A DNA stretch of 64,000 nt from JAPOXR01 sp965221935 (GCA_965221935.1 CBDCSZ010000078.1:124001-188000), one strand, 5' to 3'; positions 27,464 through 36,747 are shown, numbered from the stretch's first letter. Notes: generated by a model from the sequence alone, not told the origin. Numbers and translations: made by a program.

Positions 27464-27781
27464 GGCGCCGCATTATGCACATATCGAAAATTTGTACAAA
27501 TGTAAGCAAAAACAACAACTTAAAGGTCTTCTCCGCGCCTTTTCCCCAGGAGCCGGCGGCCGGAGCGGCGTCAGCGGCCGGTGATTCGCCCGCGGCGGAA
27601 AAAATCTCACCGGGGCAAAAAACCGTTGTGATACAACACGTTAAAAACTCAAAAATCCAAAATTAGAATTACTGGCCTGTCCTCTGCAATTGAGAGCAAC
27701 GGAAACATGTGCCGATGAGGCGCCGCGCCGCCGGTCCGCAGCGCTCACATTCGTCGAACGCCGCGGTCGGTCAGGCGGGGA

Positions 27782-28237
27782 TCAGGTGACGGCCTCGAGC
27801 TCCTTTCGGCCGAGCTTTCCAGGCACGATGGTGATCGGAATTGGAAGTGTGCCCGACAAACGGCTCAGGCTTGACACCAATGGGCCCGGCCCGTCGCGGG
27901 ACGTTCCCGCCGCCAGAACAAGTATGCCGATTTCGGGGTCGTCGCTGATGTGGGCAAGAATCTCCTGAACGGCGGGACCTTCCCGGATCGCCAGTTCCGG
28001 TGCCACGCCGTAGCTCTTGCTCATTGCCTCGGCGAATGTGTCGAAGTGAATCCGAATGCGTTCACGCGCCTCCTCACGCATGATGTCCTTGACGCCGATC
28101 CAGTGCTGAAACTGCTCGGGCGGAATCACAGACAGAATGGTGACGCCGCCGTTCGTCTTGGCAGCGCGCATCGCGGCAAACCGCATGGCGTTCGCGCACT
28201 CATTGCTGTGGTCGAGGATCACCAAGAACTTCCGCAT
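27782..28237 (-). CDS. universal stress protein (UspA family)
   Basis: A 151-aa single-domain Usp with an N-terminal VILDHSNECANAMRFA strand-helix and a C-terminal segment GPLVSSLSRLSGTLPIPITIVPG. The usual ATP-binding G-2x-G-9x-G(S/T) motif is only partly recognisable, so nucleotide binding is uncertain. It follows the FAD-oxidase gene on the same strand and, before the IS nest arrived, would have lain directly upstream of the cox-type operon. Confidence 0.88.
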   Translation of the reverse strand: MRKFLVILDHSNECANAMRFAAMRAAKTNGGVTILSVIPPEQFQHWIGVKDIMREEARERIRIHFDTFAEAMSKSYGVAPELAIREGPAVQEILAHISDDPEIGILVLAAGTSRDGPGPLVSSLSRLSGTLPIPITIVPGKLGRKELEAVT

Positions 28238-28352
28238 CGTTGTCCCCCTTCGCGTTTTCGTTCAGCAGACCGTCAGTTCTGCCGCCTTCCTGTCCCGCCC
28301 TGCAGCTTTCCATCATACACTCCGCCTGAAAAAGAGTGCGAACTTTCATTCT

Positions 28353-29789
28353 TTAAGGCACGGCGGTGATGATCTTCCCCGGATTCATGATGTCGAGGGG
28401 GTCAAACGCCTGTTTGATGCGGGCCATCCAATCCGTGGCATGACCCAGCTCCTTTTCAAGATACTCCATTTTCCCTTGGCCGATGCCGTGTTCGCCTGTG
28501 CAGGTGCCGGCCATTCGAATGGCGCATTCGGCAAGCCACCCAACAAATTCGCCGGCATTTGCCGCCGCCGCAGCGTCATCCGGTTCAATGAGCAGTGTCA
28601 TATGAAAATTTCCGTCGCCGGCGTGGCCGACGATTGGGGCAAACAGCCCGTAAGATTCCGCCTTTTCCTGGGCGGTGACCACGCATTCCGCGAGCGATGA
28701 AATCGGAACACAGACATCTGTGGTGATACATGTCGCCCCTCTCTTGAGCTGAAGCGTCGCCCAGTAAGCGTCGTGCCGGGCCTGCCAGAGTTTGTTGCGT
28801 TCCTCGGGATTCGCCGACCAGGCGAATTCAGCGCCGCCACGGTCGGCAAAGATCTCGCCGCACGCCGTCGCCTGTTCGGCAACGCCGGTTTCGCTGCCGT
28901 GAAACTCCAGCAGTAACAACGGTGTTTCGGGGAGCGACAGCCCGGAATAGGCGCAGACTGCTTGGACCGTGAGCCGGTCGAGCAGCTCTATGCGCGCGAC
29001 CGGTATGCCGAACTGAATGGTGTCAATCACAGCCAGGCACGCGTCATTGATTGTCGGAAAACTGCAGCTTGCGGAGGAAATCGCTTCCGGAATTCCGTGC
29101 AGGCGGAGCGTCAACTCGGTGATCAGACCCAAAGTGCCCTCAGACCCGATAAGCAGACGGGTGAGATCGTAGCCGGCAGCGCTTTTTCTGGCGCGCTGGC
29201 CGGTCGAAATGATGCTGCCGTCAGGCATCACCGCCTTCAATGCCAGCACATTGTCCCGCATCGTGCCGTACCGGACCGCGTTCGTTCCCGAGGCGCGGGT
29301 TGCCGCCATGCCGCCTATGCTGGCGTCGGCGCCGGGGTCGATCGCAAAGAACAGCCCGGTGTCACGAAGCTCTGCATTCAGGGTCTTGCGCGTGATTCCC
29401 GGCTCCACGACACAGTCCAGATCTTGCGGATTGACGGTGACAACCCGGTTCATCTCGCTGAAATCGATGGAAACGCCGCCAAGCGGCGCATTGACATGGC
29501 CTTCGAGCGAGGTGCCGGTTCCGAATCCGATCACCGGAACCCGGTAACTGGCGCAGGTTGTAACGATGTCCGCAACCTCGCCGGCGCTCTTTGGAAACGC
29601 GACTGCGTCTGGAAGCTGCGGCTCGATGATGGTTGTTGAATGCGAATGCTGTTCGCGTATGGACTGACCGGTCTGAAGCCGCTCACCGAGCAGTTGCCGG
29701 ATCACGCCAATAGCCGCGGTCCTGTCATTGTTACCCTGTCGCATATCTGAAGCAGGCATATCTTCCGTGTCCGATTTTCCCGTCGCCAT
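28353..29789 (-). CDS. FAD-linked oxidase, D-lactate/glycolate dehydrogenase (GlcD/LDHD) type
   Basis: A 478-aa VAO-family flavoprotein. The FAD domain has VIGFGTGTSLEGHVNAP and DPGADASIGGMAATRASGTNAVRYGTMRDNV; the C-terminal cap ends with VGHAGDGNFHM and CTGEHGIGQGKMEYL, the metal and substrate-binding histidine blocks of 2-hydroxyacid dehydrogenases. It oxidises a D-2-hydroxyacid and passes electrons to a quinone or cytochrome. It is divergent from the CoxG-like gene. Confidence 0.9.
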   Translation of the reverse strand: MATGKSDTEDMPASDMRQGNNDRTAAIGVIRQLLGERLQTGQSIREQHSHSTTIIEPQLPDAVAFPKSAGEVADIVTTCASYRVPVIGFGTGTSLEGHVNAPLGGVSIDFSEMNRVVTVNPQDLDCVVEPGITRKTLNAELRDTGLFFAIDPGADASIGGMAATRASGTNAVRYGTMRDNVLALKAVMPDGSIISTGQRARKSAAGYDLTRLLIGSEGTLGLITELTLRLHGIPEAISSASCSFPTINDACLAVIDTIQFGIPVARIELLDRLTVQAVCAYSGLSLPETPLLLLEFHGSETGVAEQATACGEIFADRGGAEFAWSANPEERNKLWQARHDAYWATLQLKRGATCITTDVCVPISSLAECVVTAQEKAESYGLFAPIVGHAGDGNFHMTLLIEPDDAAAAANAGEFVGWLAECAIRMAGTCTGEHGIGQGKMEYLEKELGHATDWMARIKQAFDPLDIMNPGKIITAVP

Positions 29790-29925
29790 CGGCGCTGAAA
29801 GCCATTTTAAGCGAAATCCCGCCGATAATAACCCGGATTATTGCCAAGCCGCCGCGGCAGCGGATATTGCAGCCTTCGGGCGAAATTGCCCGCGGGAAAC
29901 GAGGCAGGCCGAAGGGGAGCCACTC

Positions 29926-30381
29926 ATGGAGCAAAGCGGAACGGCCCTGATCATAGCGGACCGCGGGACGGTCTGGGCGGCGTTGAACGACCCGGAGGTG
30001 CTGCGCGCCTGCATTCCCGGCTGCAGCGAATTCTCCCGCACCGAGGACGGCGGATTTGAAGCGACAGTGACCCAGAAAGTCGGCCCGGTCAAAGCGACGT
30101 TTCGCGGCAGGGTCGAACTCTCGGACGTGGTGGAATTGGAAAGCTATACGATTTCCGGTGAAGGCAAGGGCGGCGCCGCCGGCTTTGCGAAAGGCACGGC
30201 GAAGGTATCTCTTGCGGATGCCGATGGCGGCACGGAGCTGGCCTACGCGGTCAGCGCCAGGGTGGGCGGCAAACTGGCGCAGATCGGTTCGAGACTGGTG
30301 TCAGGAGCCGCGAAGAAATTCGCGGAAAAATTCTTCAGCAGCTTCGAAAACAGACTCAGCGGGACCGAAACCGGATCCTGA
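29926..30381 (+). CDS. CoxG-like SRPBCC-domain protein
   Basis: A 151-aa START-like protein of the CoxG family (RGTVWAALNDPEVLRACIPGC; GRVELSDVVELESYTISGEGKGG). CoxG proteins accompany molybdenum hydroxylases and are thought to help maturation or membrane attachment. The matching coxSLM-type operon lies 15 kb away, mostly because of the IS nest; without it they would be about 2.4 kb apart. The ATG at 29926 is preceded by AGGGGAG. The longer upstream frame overlaps the divergent oxidase gene and is rejected. Confidence 0.88.
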   Translation: MEQSGTALIIADRGTVWAALNDPEVLRACIPGCSEFSRTEDGGFEATVTQKVGPVKATFRGRVELSDVVELESYTISGEGKGGAAGFAKGTAKVSLADADGGTELAYAVSARVGGKLAQIGSRLVSGAAKKFAEKFFSSFENRLSGTETGS

Positions 30382-30391
30382 AAACCCTGGC

Positions 30392-31258
30392 TCAGGCAGC
30401 TTCGGCGCCGGCCCACTCCCAATACAACCGGCGCGCTTCTTTGGCGACCGGTCCTGGCTGGTAGTGCGTGTCTTCGAAGCGCGCAACTGTCGTGACCTTG
30501 GCCATGTTGCCGGTCAGGAACACCTCTTCAGCCTCCCGGAAATCATCGAAAGTCAGCACCGTCTCACGCACACCGTGTCTGGCGGTGCGCAACAGCTTGA
30601 TGATTCTGGCGCGGGTTATGCCGGCCAGGAAAGTGCCGTTGGCGACCGGGGTCAGCACTTCACCGTTGCGGGTCATGAACACGTTTGACGTCGCGGTCTC
30701 GGCGACATTGCCGAGCGCGTCCGCAACCAGGGCGTTGTCGAATCCTTTTTCGTTCGCTTCGGCCAGCATGCGCGCGTTGTTGGGGTACAGGCACCCTGTC
30801 TTGGCATTGACAATTGACGAGGCAAGAACCGGACGCTCAAACCGGGTCGTCGTGAGCGACACCGACCTGTCTTGGTCGGGCATCGGCAGTTCTTCAAGAC
30901 AGATACAGAACTCTGTCGCTCCCGGTTTTGGCAGCACTGCCAAGTGCCCCCCGTGCAGCGCCCAATACATGGGCCGGATGTAAACCGCCGTGTCTTTCGG
31001 GTATGGCCGCAGCCCTTCTATGGCGATTCTGGCGATGTCTTCAGTGCTGTGAGTGGGCGTGATGGACATCTTACGGGCGGAGTCGTTCAGCCGTTCGCAA
31101 TGCGGCACCAGATCAGGTGTCAGACCATGGGCGTAACGGGCGCCGTCGAACACGGTTGAGCCAAGCCATGCCCCGTGATCGGCCGCCCGCATGATGTACA
31201 CGTCTCCATCATGCCACTTGCCCTGGAAATAGGTCCGGATGTTTTTGCCGGTTGCCAT
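30392..31258 (-). CDS. branched-chain amino acid aminotransferase (class IV)
   Basis: A 288-aa fold-type IV PLP enzyme with the catalytic lysine in SSIVNAKTGCLYPNN and the C-terminal cofactor-binding ITRARIIKLLR and TGNMAKVTTV blocks. This shorter alphaproteobacterial type is usually annotated as branched-chain aminotransferase; D-amino acid specificity cannot be excluded. It starts 2 bp after the trpS stop, so the two genes are co-transcribed. Confidence 0.88.
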   Translation of the reverse strand: MATGKNIRTYFQGKWHDGDVYIMRAADHGAWLGSTVFDGARYAHGLTPDLVPHCERLNDSARKMSITPTHSTEDIARIAIEGLRPYPKDTAVYIRPMYWALHGGHLAVLPKPGATEFCICLEELPMPDQDRSVSLTTTRFERPVLASSIVNAKTGCLYPNNARMLAEANEKGFDNALVADALGNVAETATSNVFMTRNGEVLTPVANGTFLAGITRARIIKLLRTARHGVRETVLTFDDFREAEEVFLTGNMAKVTTVARFEDTHYQPGPVAKEARRLYWEWAGAEAA

Positions 31259-31260
31259 GA

Positions 31261-32310
31261 TCAGTGCCTCCCGCCGGGTCCAGGCAGTTCGCGAGACCTG
31301 ATAAAGCCAACGATTTCATATGTTTGCTTCAATATCGGTTCGGCAATCCCGCAGGCTTTTTCGGCCCCATAGCCCAAGATCCTGTCGATTTCCGCCGGAT
31401 CCTTCATAAGCCTGTTCATTTCAGCTGTCACCGGCGCAATTCTGTCCACCGCGAGGTCAACCAGCGCCGCCTTGAATGCGGCAAACTGGCCGCCGGCAAA
31501 TTCAGCCACCACGTCTTCCGGCCGTCGTTCCGCCAATGCGGCAAAAATATTGATAAGATTTCGGGCTTCCGGCCTGTGGTCCAGCCCATCGAGAGTCTCA
31601 GAGATCGGCTCCGGGTCGGTTCGCGCCCGTTTCAGCTTCTTTTCGATCAGGTCCGCATCGTCAGTGAGATTGATCCGGCTCATATCGGAGGCGTCGGATT
31701 TCGACATTTTTTTGGTGCCGTCGCGAAGGCTCATCACCCGCGTCGCGGTGCCTTCGATGACCGGTTCAATGACAGGAAAGAAGTCCACGCCGAAATCGTT
31801 GTTGAATTTGACCGCGATGTCGCGGGTCAACTCAAGGTGCTGCTTTTGGTCTTCGCCCACCGGCACATGGGTCGCATGATAAACGAGGATATCCGCCGCC
31901 ATCAGTGTTGGATAGGCGAACAAGCCGACCGAGGCGTTCTCGCGGTTCTTGCCCGCTTTGTCCTTGAACTGCGTCATGCGTCCAAGCCAGCCCATGCGGG
32001 CGACGCAATTGAATATCCACGCCAATTCGGCATGCGCCGGAACCTGCGACTGATTGAACAGAATGGATTGCTGCGGGTCGATGCCGGATGCCATAAATGC
32101 GGCGGCCGCCTCACGCGTCGCGGTCACAAGCTCGGTCGGATTCTGCCAGGCGGTTATCGCGTGCATATCAACAAGACAGTAGACCGTTTCAAAGCCGGTG
32201 TTCTGCATCTCAACAAATCGCTTCAGCGCCCCGAGATAGTTGCCAAGCGTCAAATTTCCGCTCGGCTGAATTCCGGAGAAAACACGTCTTTGGCGCCCGG
32301 GACCGGTCAT
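31261..32310 (-). CDS. trpS: tryptophan--tRNA ligase
   Basis: A 349-aa class Ic aminoacyl-tRNA synthetase with the HIGH-equivalent PSGNLTLGN near the N-terminus and the KMSKS loop KKMSKSDASD. I prefer the ATG at 32310 over the one 13 codons upstream (32349) because an AGGG sequence sits at good spacing and the protein then begins close to VFSGIQPSG as in other TrpS proteins. Confidence 0.95.
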   Translation of the reverse strand: MTGPGRQRRVFSGIQPSGNLTLGNYLGALKRFVEMQNTGFETVYCLVDMHAITAWQNPTELVTATREAAAAFMASGIDPQQSILFNQSQVPAHAELAWIFNCVARMGWLGRMTQFKDKAGKNRENASVGLFAYPTLMAADILVYHATHVPVGEDQKQHLELTRDIAVKFNNDFGVDFFPVIEPVIEGTATRVMSLRDGTKKMSKSDASDMSRINLTDDADLIEKKLKRARTDPEPISETLDGLDHRPEARNLINIFAALAERRPEDVVAEFAGGQFAAFKAALVDLAVDRIAPVTAEMNRLMKDPAEIDRILGYGAEKACGIAEPILKQTYEIVGFIRSRELPGPGGRH

Positions 32311-32457
32311 CGAATGGCCCTGTTTTTCAGAGATAACAGGCGGTGCCATAACGGTTGCAAGCGTTGATAGTCAACCTGCGCCAATTTCAGCTCTTTGTGT
32401 TTGCCGCCGCTGTGTTTCAATCTGTCGGCCTGTGCGCGGAGGCAGCCGATGAAGTGG

Positions 32458-33708
32458 TTAAACTTCGGACACCGCCGCGCGGTCAGCCTGCCCCTTTACG
32501 TCGGCTCTTAACCGCCTTGAAACCGTGCTTTGGGAGATTCCGAGAATAGAAGCGGCCTCGGCTTGCGAAAGTTCGGCGTCTTCAATCAGCGCATCAAGCA
32601 AAGACCTGTCGGGGCGCAGCAGAAAACCGTGCCGGCTCCCCTTGAACAGCCGGCCATTCAAGATCGCCTGGCGGCGCAGGGCCGCGAGCCAGGCCTCCCG
32701 GCCCGGTCTTTCGATGCCGCCTGCTCTTCGGCCGGCACCGCCGTGCAGCGCCAGATATCGCTTTGCCCCGGCGATCAGGGTTTCAATGTCCGCCCCGCTC
32801 ATGCCTTCTGTCAACCAGACCAGCATGCGCATTCCGCCGTCTGAAAGCTTGATCGGGGTCAGCGCGCGCCGGAGCAGAGCAAGCCGGGTCTCAGCCCCGG
32901 GTTTCGGAATATGGACACGCGATTCGAAGCGCCGCCAGACCGCAGGATCCAGCAGGTGATCGTGGTTGGTGGCGGCCAGCGTGAATCCTTGGACGCCTCT
33001 TGCATCGAGACATTGGACAAGCGTGTTGGCGAGGCGCCTATTTTCTCCGACTTCCTGGCTGTCATCGCGCGCCCGGGCCATGGCGTCAAACTCGTCAAGA
33101 AAGAGCACACACCGGAAATGATTGGCAAAGTCGAACAACGCGCCGATATTGCGTGCAGTGGTTCCGGGGAACGGCGAAATCAAACCGTCGAGGCGCGCCT
33201 CGACGACCGGCATGCGAAGCTGACGGCCAATGAACCGCGCCAAAAGTGTTTTGCCAACCCCGGGCGCGCCGTAAATCAGGCAGCGCATGTTGGGCCGCAC
33301 GCCTATCCGCGCCAATTCAGCAACCCTGTCCCATTCCTTCAGCTGGTCAGAGACCGCCTCCTCCAGTTCAGGGTCCAGAATCGGAACGGCATGGCCGCGT
33401 TCTTCAGGAAAAACAAAACGCGCCAGCGGCACTCCAGTTTTCCGGTCAATCGGAGCCGGAGTTGAACGGTAGAGCGATTCACCGGTCAGCCGAAGACTGG
33501 AGCGGCGCGCCGGCATTTCCTCAAGCGCAGACGGGACAGCCTCCTCTTGCTGCTGCCGCCCCGCCAACAGCTCGTCCAGCCTCACTGCCTGGTCGGCGTC
33601 GCTCCGTTTCAATGCATTTCGAAGGCGGCCGATCTGATGCACGACCCTTCCTTCATCACCGCTCAGCGCCATGCGCGACAAGGTGTGAATGATCTCAAAA
33701 TGCTCCAC
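32458..33708 (-). CDS. AAA-family ATPase with C-terminal helix-turn-helix
   Basis: A 416-aa protein in three parts: an N-terminal region of about 130 residues of unknown function; an AAA domain with Walker A GAPGVGKT (147-154), Walker B CVLFLDEFD (200-208), sensor ATNHD and arginine-finger-like RRFESRVHIPKPG; and, at roughly residues 379-401, a helix-turn-helix LSQAEAASILGISQSTVSRRLR. AAA proteins of this kind often pair with S8 peptidases, but none is adjacent. The HTH plus a palindrome just upstream (33727-33769) suggest it may bind its own promoter. Remodelling substrate unknown. Confidence 0.8.
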   Translation of the reverse strand: MEHFEIIHTLSRMALSGDEGRVVHQIGRLRNALKRSDADQAVRLDELLAGRQQQEEAVPSALEEMPARRSSLRLTGESLYRSTPAPIDRKTGVPLARFVFPEERGHAVPILDPELEEAVSDQLKEWDRVAELARIGVRPNMRCLIYGAPGVGKTLLARFIGRQLRMPVVEARLDGLISPFPGTTARNIGALFDFANHFRCVLFLDEFDAMARARDDSQEVGENRRLANTLVQCLDARGVQGFTLAATNHDHLLDPAVWRRFESRVHIPKPGAETRLALLRRALTPIKLSDGGMRMLVWLTEGMSGADIETLIAGAKRYLALHGGAGRRAGGIERPGREAWLAALRRQAILNGRLFKGSRHGFLLRPDRSLLDALIEDAELSQAEAASILGISQSTVSRRLRADVKGQADRAAVSEV

Positions 33709-33726
33709 TTCAATTCACCTATGGGC

Positions 33727-33769
33727 ACATGTAATGCAAATAGCATATATGTGATGCACTATTACATGT
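33727..33769. promoter_or_regulatory. 9-bp inverted repeat, candidate operator upstream of the AAA-HTH gene
   Basis: ACATGTAAT at 33727-33735 and ATTACATGT at 33761-33769 form a perfect inverted repeat about 20 bp upstream of the ATG, enclosing an AT-rich segment with repeated TGATGC/ATGCA motifs. The surrounding 100 bp is much more AT-rich than the genes. A promoter with an autoregulatory operator is the simplest reading. Confidence 0.55.
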
Positions 33770-33956
33770 AGCAATCCAATCCTAGCATTCTTGATGCATT
33801 TCTGGAACATTTTTATCCGTCGCCAAAAGCGGAAGGGCATGGCTGTGCCGGGCGAAACGCGGGCCGTCCAGCCGTGGTATTCGCAGGTAATTGCTTAGCA
33901 GGGCCGTGCGCGACCTGCCGCAAATTCGGAAGTGGAATTGACTGAAGGGACTTCCG

Positions 33957-34715
33957 CTACGCAGCGATCGCCGAAATCAAAAGGCCGGTTCCGGTTTCTG
34001 AATTGTGGCGGCTGCGCCGGTAGGAAAAGTAACGCGCGGAATCCGCATAAGTGCAGTGGCCGATCCAATGCGCCTCGCGGATGCGGGCGCGGTCAAGTAG
34101 ATTGAGGCCGTATCGGGGCAGGTCAAACACCAGCCGTCCTTCGGTGTCGCAGGCGAAAAAACTCTCGCTCGATGGGTCTTTGTCGAGAAATTCTTCCTTG
34201 AATTCTGGCCCAACCTCGTAATTTTCGCGGCTGATCGCCGGTCCGACCGCAGCCTGGATCTGCCCGCGCTGGCTTCCCAGACGCACCATCGCGGCCACGG
34301 TTTCTTCAATGACACCTGCAAGCGCGCCTCGCCATCCCGCGTGCGCCGCGCCAACCACTCCCGCCGCGCTGTCGGCAAACAGAATCGGCATGCAGTCCGC
34401 AGACAGAACAGCCAGGGCGACACCGGTTGTGCGCGACACAAGTCCGTCAGTGAGGGGAGTCTGTTCTGGCAGCGCGTCTGTGATCACAGCAACGCGCGCG
34501 GAGTGAGTCTGACGGCCGGAGACCAGGCCCGCCGGGTCAACGCCAAGATGTTCGGCGACCAATCCGCGGTTGCGGCGCACGCTGTCCCGGTCATCGCTGG
34601 ACCTCTCGCCGCAGTTCAAACTGGCATAGACGCCCGTTGAACAACCGCCAGTTCTGCAAAAGAAACCGTGGCGAAACCCGTGAAGCAGCCGGGATTCTGT
34701 GAATTCAGCCGTCAT
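33957..34715 (-). CDS. pgeF: peptidoglycan editing factor PgeF / multicopper polyphenol oxidoreductase family
   Basis: A 252-aa YfiH/LACC1-family protein with zinc-ligand and catalytic blocks GRQTHSARV, LSADCMPILF and AHAGWRGALAGV. Bacterial members are described both as purine nucleoside phosphorylases and as enzymes that correct peptidoglycan stem peptides. Its start overlaps the midA stop by 4 bp (ATGA), forming the lgt-midA-pgeF operon common in alphaproteobacteria. Confidence 0.92.
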   Translation of the reverse strand: MTAEFTESRLLHGFRHGFFCRTGGCSTGVYASLNCGERSSDDRDSVRRNRGLVAEHLGVDPAGLVSGRQTHSARVAVITDALPEQTPLTDGLVSRTTGVALAVLSADCMPILFADSAAGVVGAAHAGWRGALAGVIEETVAAMVRLGSQRGQIQAAVGPAISRENYEVGPEFKEEFLDKDPSSESFFACDTEGRLVFDLPRYGLNLLDRARIREAHWIGHCTYADSARYFSYRRSRHNSETGTGLLISAIAA

Positions 34716-35773
34716 TGCGCAAATCCGGGCGGCGCTGGGGTTGCCTGCGGGTGCAGCGCCATGACTTTGAACAGATTGCTCATCATTTCCGGATGGGCCA
34801 GCCGTCGGTGGGCCTCGATGTGCTGCCGAAGTTCATCCCCTTGCAGCGACTTGGCAAGTGTCTGGGCCCGTTCCGTCAGCCCCATGCGTTCGAGCCAGAC
34901 ACCCTGTGGCAGCAATTCGGTGACGGAGATACCGGCGGCCTTCCCCCGCAATGCGCCAAAATCGACATGCGCCGATATATCGGCTTCGCCCGGATCGTCC
35001 AGAGGATGCGCGAATTTGTGGTCCTTGACGGCCTGCAGGGTGTTTCCACGCGACTGCACGCCGCCATAGTCTATAACAAGCGCGGCGCCGCCGAACCTTC
35101 CGACATGTTTGGAGATCTGACTGACAATTGGGTCGGCAGCTGAGCGCAGCTCGACGATGTCGCCGATCTCCGAGTGATTGAACCGGATGTGCATATCCCG
35201 CCGCTCTGCGGATTCTGCCTCGTGAAACTCAAGGCCGGTCAAACCAACCGCCACTTCTATTTCCTTCCAGCCTGCCCTGTGGCGGCGGAATTGCCGGATC
35301 GGCAGCGCATCAAAAAACTCGTTCGCGACCAACATGAGCGGCAGGCCGGGAATCGAAAACACATCATCGGCCCAGACCGGATTGTGGCGTGAAAGTGTCG
35401 CCCGCTGCTGTGACCGCAGCCGGCGGCTGCGTTCGACGAGGACGATTTGTGCGGCATCGCCAAACCCGCCGGTGTTTCCCGCCGCGCGCATGATGTCCGC
35501 CATCAGTGTGCCGCGGCCCGGTCCAAGTTCAGCCATGGCAAACGGGTTCGGGCGGCCCTGGTCGATCCAGCACTTTGCGAAAAAAACGCCAATGATCTCG
35601 CCGAACATCTGCGAAATCTCAGGAGCGGTTGTGAATGCGCCCTTGGCGCCGATCGCGTCCGGCCTATTGTAGTATCCGTGTCCGGGATCGAACAGGCAGG
35701 CTTCCATGAATTCGGATACCGGCATTGGTCCATCTGCGCGAATCCGCTGCTTGAGCCTGTCTTTCAGTGTCAT
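34712..35773 (-). CDS. class I SAM-dependent methyltransferase (MidA/NDUFAF7 family)
   Basis: A 353-aa protein with the SAM-binding motif AELGPGRGTLMADIMRA and family blocks LVANEFFDALPIRQF and ALVIDYGG. Mitochondrial relatives (NDUFAF7) dimethylate an arginine of complex I during assembly. Start at 35773: its ATG overlaps the lgt stop as ATGA; the longer frame to 36040 runs into lgt and is spurious. Confidence 0.92.
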   Translation of the reverse strand: MTLKDRLKQRIRADGPMPVSEFMEACLFDPGHGYYNRPDAIGAKGAFTTAPEISQMFGEIIGVFFAKCWIDQGRPNPFAMAELGPGRGTLMADIMRAAGNTGGFGDAAQIVLVERSRRLRSQQRATLSRHNPVWADDVFSIPGLPLMLVANEFFDALPIRQFRRHRAGWKEIEVAVGLTGLEFHEAESAERRDMHIRFNHSEIGDIVELRSAADPIVSQISKHVGRFGGAALVIDYGGVQSRGNTLQAVKDHKFAHPLDDPGEADISAHVDFGALRGKAAGISVTELLPQGVWLERMGLTERAQTLAKSLQGDELRQHIEAHRRLAHPEMMSNLFKVMALHPQATPAPPGFAQ

Positions 35774-36657
35774 CGCGCACGCCGCCGGGCCCAAATGATC
35801 ACCGTTATGCCAATGAGGATCATAGGAATGGAGAGTGCCTGTCCCATGGTGAGACCGAAGCTGCCCAGCCTGACTGCGTAGCCTGCAGGATTGTCCGCCG
35901 TCATCAGCTGTGCATCCGGAACGCGGAACAGTTCGGCGAAAATCCGCGCCGCGCCATAGCCGGCAAAAAACAGTCCAAAAGTCTGCCCCGGAACGCGGAA
36001 CCAGTTCCTTCTGTACGCCAGCCAGGCGAGCAAGCCGCACAACAGCGCGCCTTCGAGAATGGCCTCGTAAAGCTGGGACGGGTGACGCGAACAGACACCA
36101 ACCCAGTCAAGCGGGCAATAGGCAGCCGGGCCATCCGGATAGACAACCGCCCATGGCAGCCGCGACGGTTCGCCCCACAGCTCTCCGTTGATGAAATTTG
36201 CCGCGCGGCCGAACACCAAACCCGGCGTTGCGGAAACAGCAACGGCATCGCCAACGCTGACAACGGGCGCATCGTTAATCCTGCAGTATGCAATTGTGGC
36301 CAAAACGAGACCCGTGAACCCGCCGTGGAAAGACATGCCACCCTGCCAAACCGCGAAAATCTCCAAGGGGTTCTGCAGGTAGTGCTGCGGTTGGTAGAAA
36401 AGGACATAACCGATCCGTCCGCCGAGAACTGCGCCGATGATGACCCAAGTCAGCAGCCGGTCGGCGCTTTCTTTGTCCATAGGCGGCTCCCCCGGCCACA
36501 GATCGCGGCGTTTCATCATCGCAATGAACCAGACCCATGCGACCAGGAAGCCGGCGACGTAGGAAAGGGCATACCACCGAAGCGCGAACGGAAAACCGGC
36601 AACCTCAAACGAAATCAGCTCGGGGTCAAATGCAGGGAGAAAAACCGCAAACATCAT
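35770..36657 (-). CDS. lgt: prolipoprotein diacylglyceryl transferase
   Basis: A 295-aa inner-membrane protein with about seven membrane segments and the Lgt signature around FGRAANFINGELWG, plus RHPSQLYEAILEG. It attaches diacylglycerol to the lipobox Cys of prolipoproteins. First gene of the lgt-midA-pgeF operon, divergent from ubiK. Confidence 0.95.
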   Translation of the reverse strand: MMFAVFLPAFDPELISFEVAGFPFALRWYALSYVAGFLVAWVWFIAMMKRRDLWPGEPPMDKESADRLLTWVIIGAVLGGRIGYVLFYQPQHYLQNPLEIFAVWQGGMSFHGGFTGLVLATIAYCRINDAPVVSVGDAVAVSATPGLVFGRAANFINGELWGEPSRLPWAVVYPDGPAAYCPLDWVGVCSRHPSQLYEAILEGALLCGLLAWLAYRRNWFRVPGQTFGLFFAGYGAARIFAELFRVPDAQLMTADNPAGYAVRLGSFGLTMGQALSIPMILIGITVIIWARRRAR

Positions 36658-36747
36658 TGCTGATTGCCGTCACTCCCGGCTGCGTCACTTGGATTGCGGG
36701 CGTTCGCTACCATATATTGCGTGGGACAGAAAGAAACGAGGCCAGCC

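Larger units (their letters stand above)
14780..27674 (-). mobile_element. Insertion sequence B, copy 2, disrupted; outer layer of a four-level IS nest
   Basis: Its ends match copy B1: the right-type end starts at 14780 (CAGTAGTTCTAATTATGCG) and the left-type end finishes at 27674 (read inward, CAGTAATTCTAATTTTGG). The transposase is on the minus strand in three pieces. It is interrupted by IS A1 (15641-23419; 10-bp duplication CCCGTCCTGC at 15631-15640 and 23420-23429) and by an IS256 element (23682-27174; 8-bp duplication TGAAGATG). The outer 9-bp flanks, GCGTGTCTG and GCCTGTCCT, match at only 6 of 9 positions, so the original target duplication has mutated or an end was lost by recombination. 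About 33 bp of the left leader are missing relative to B1. Confidence 0.9.
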
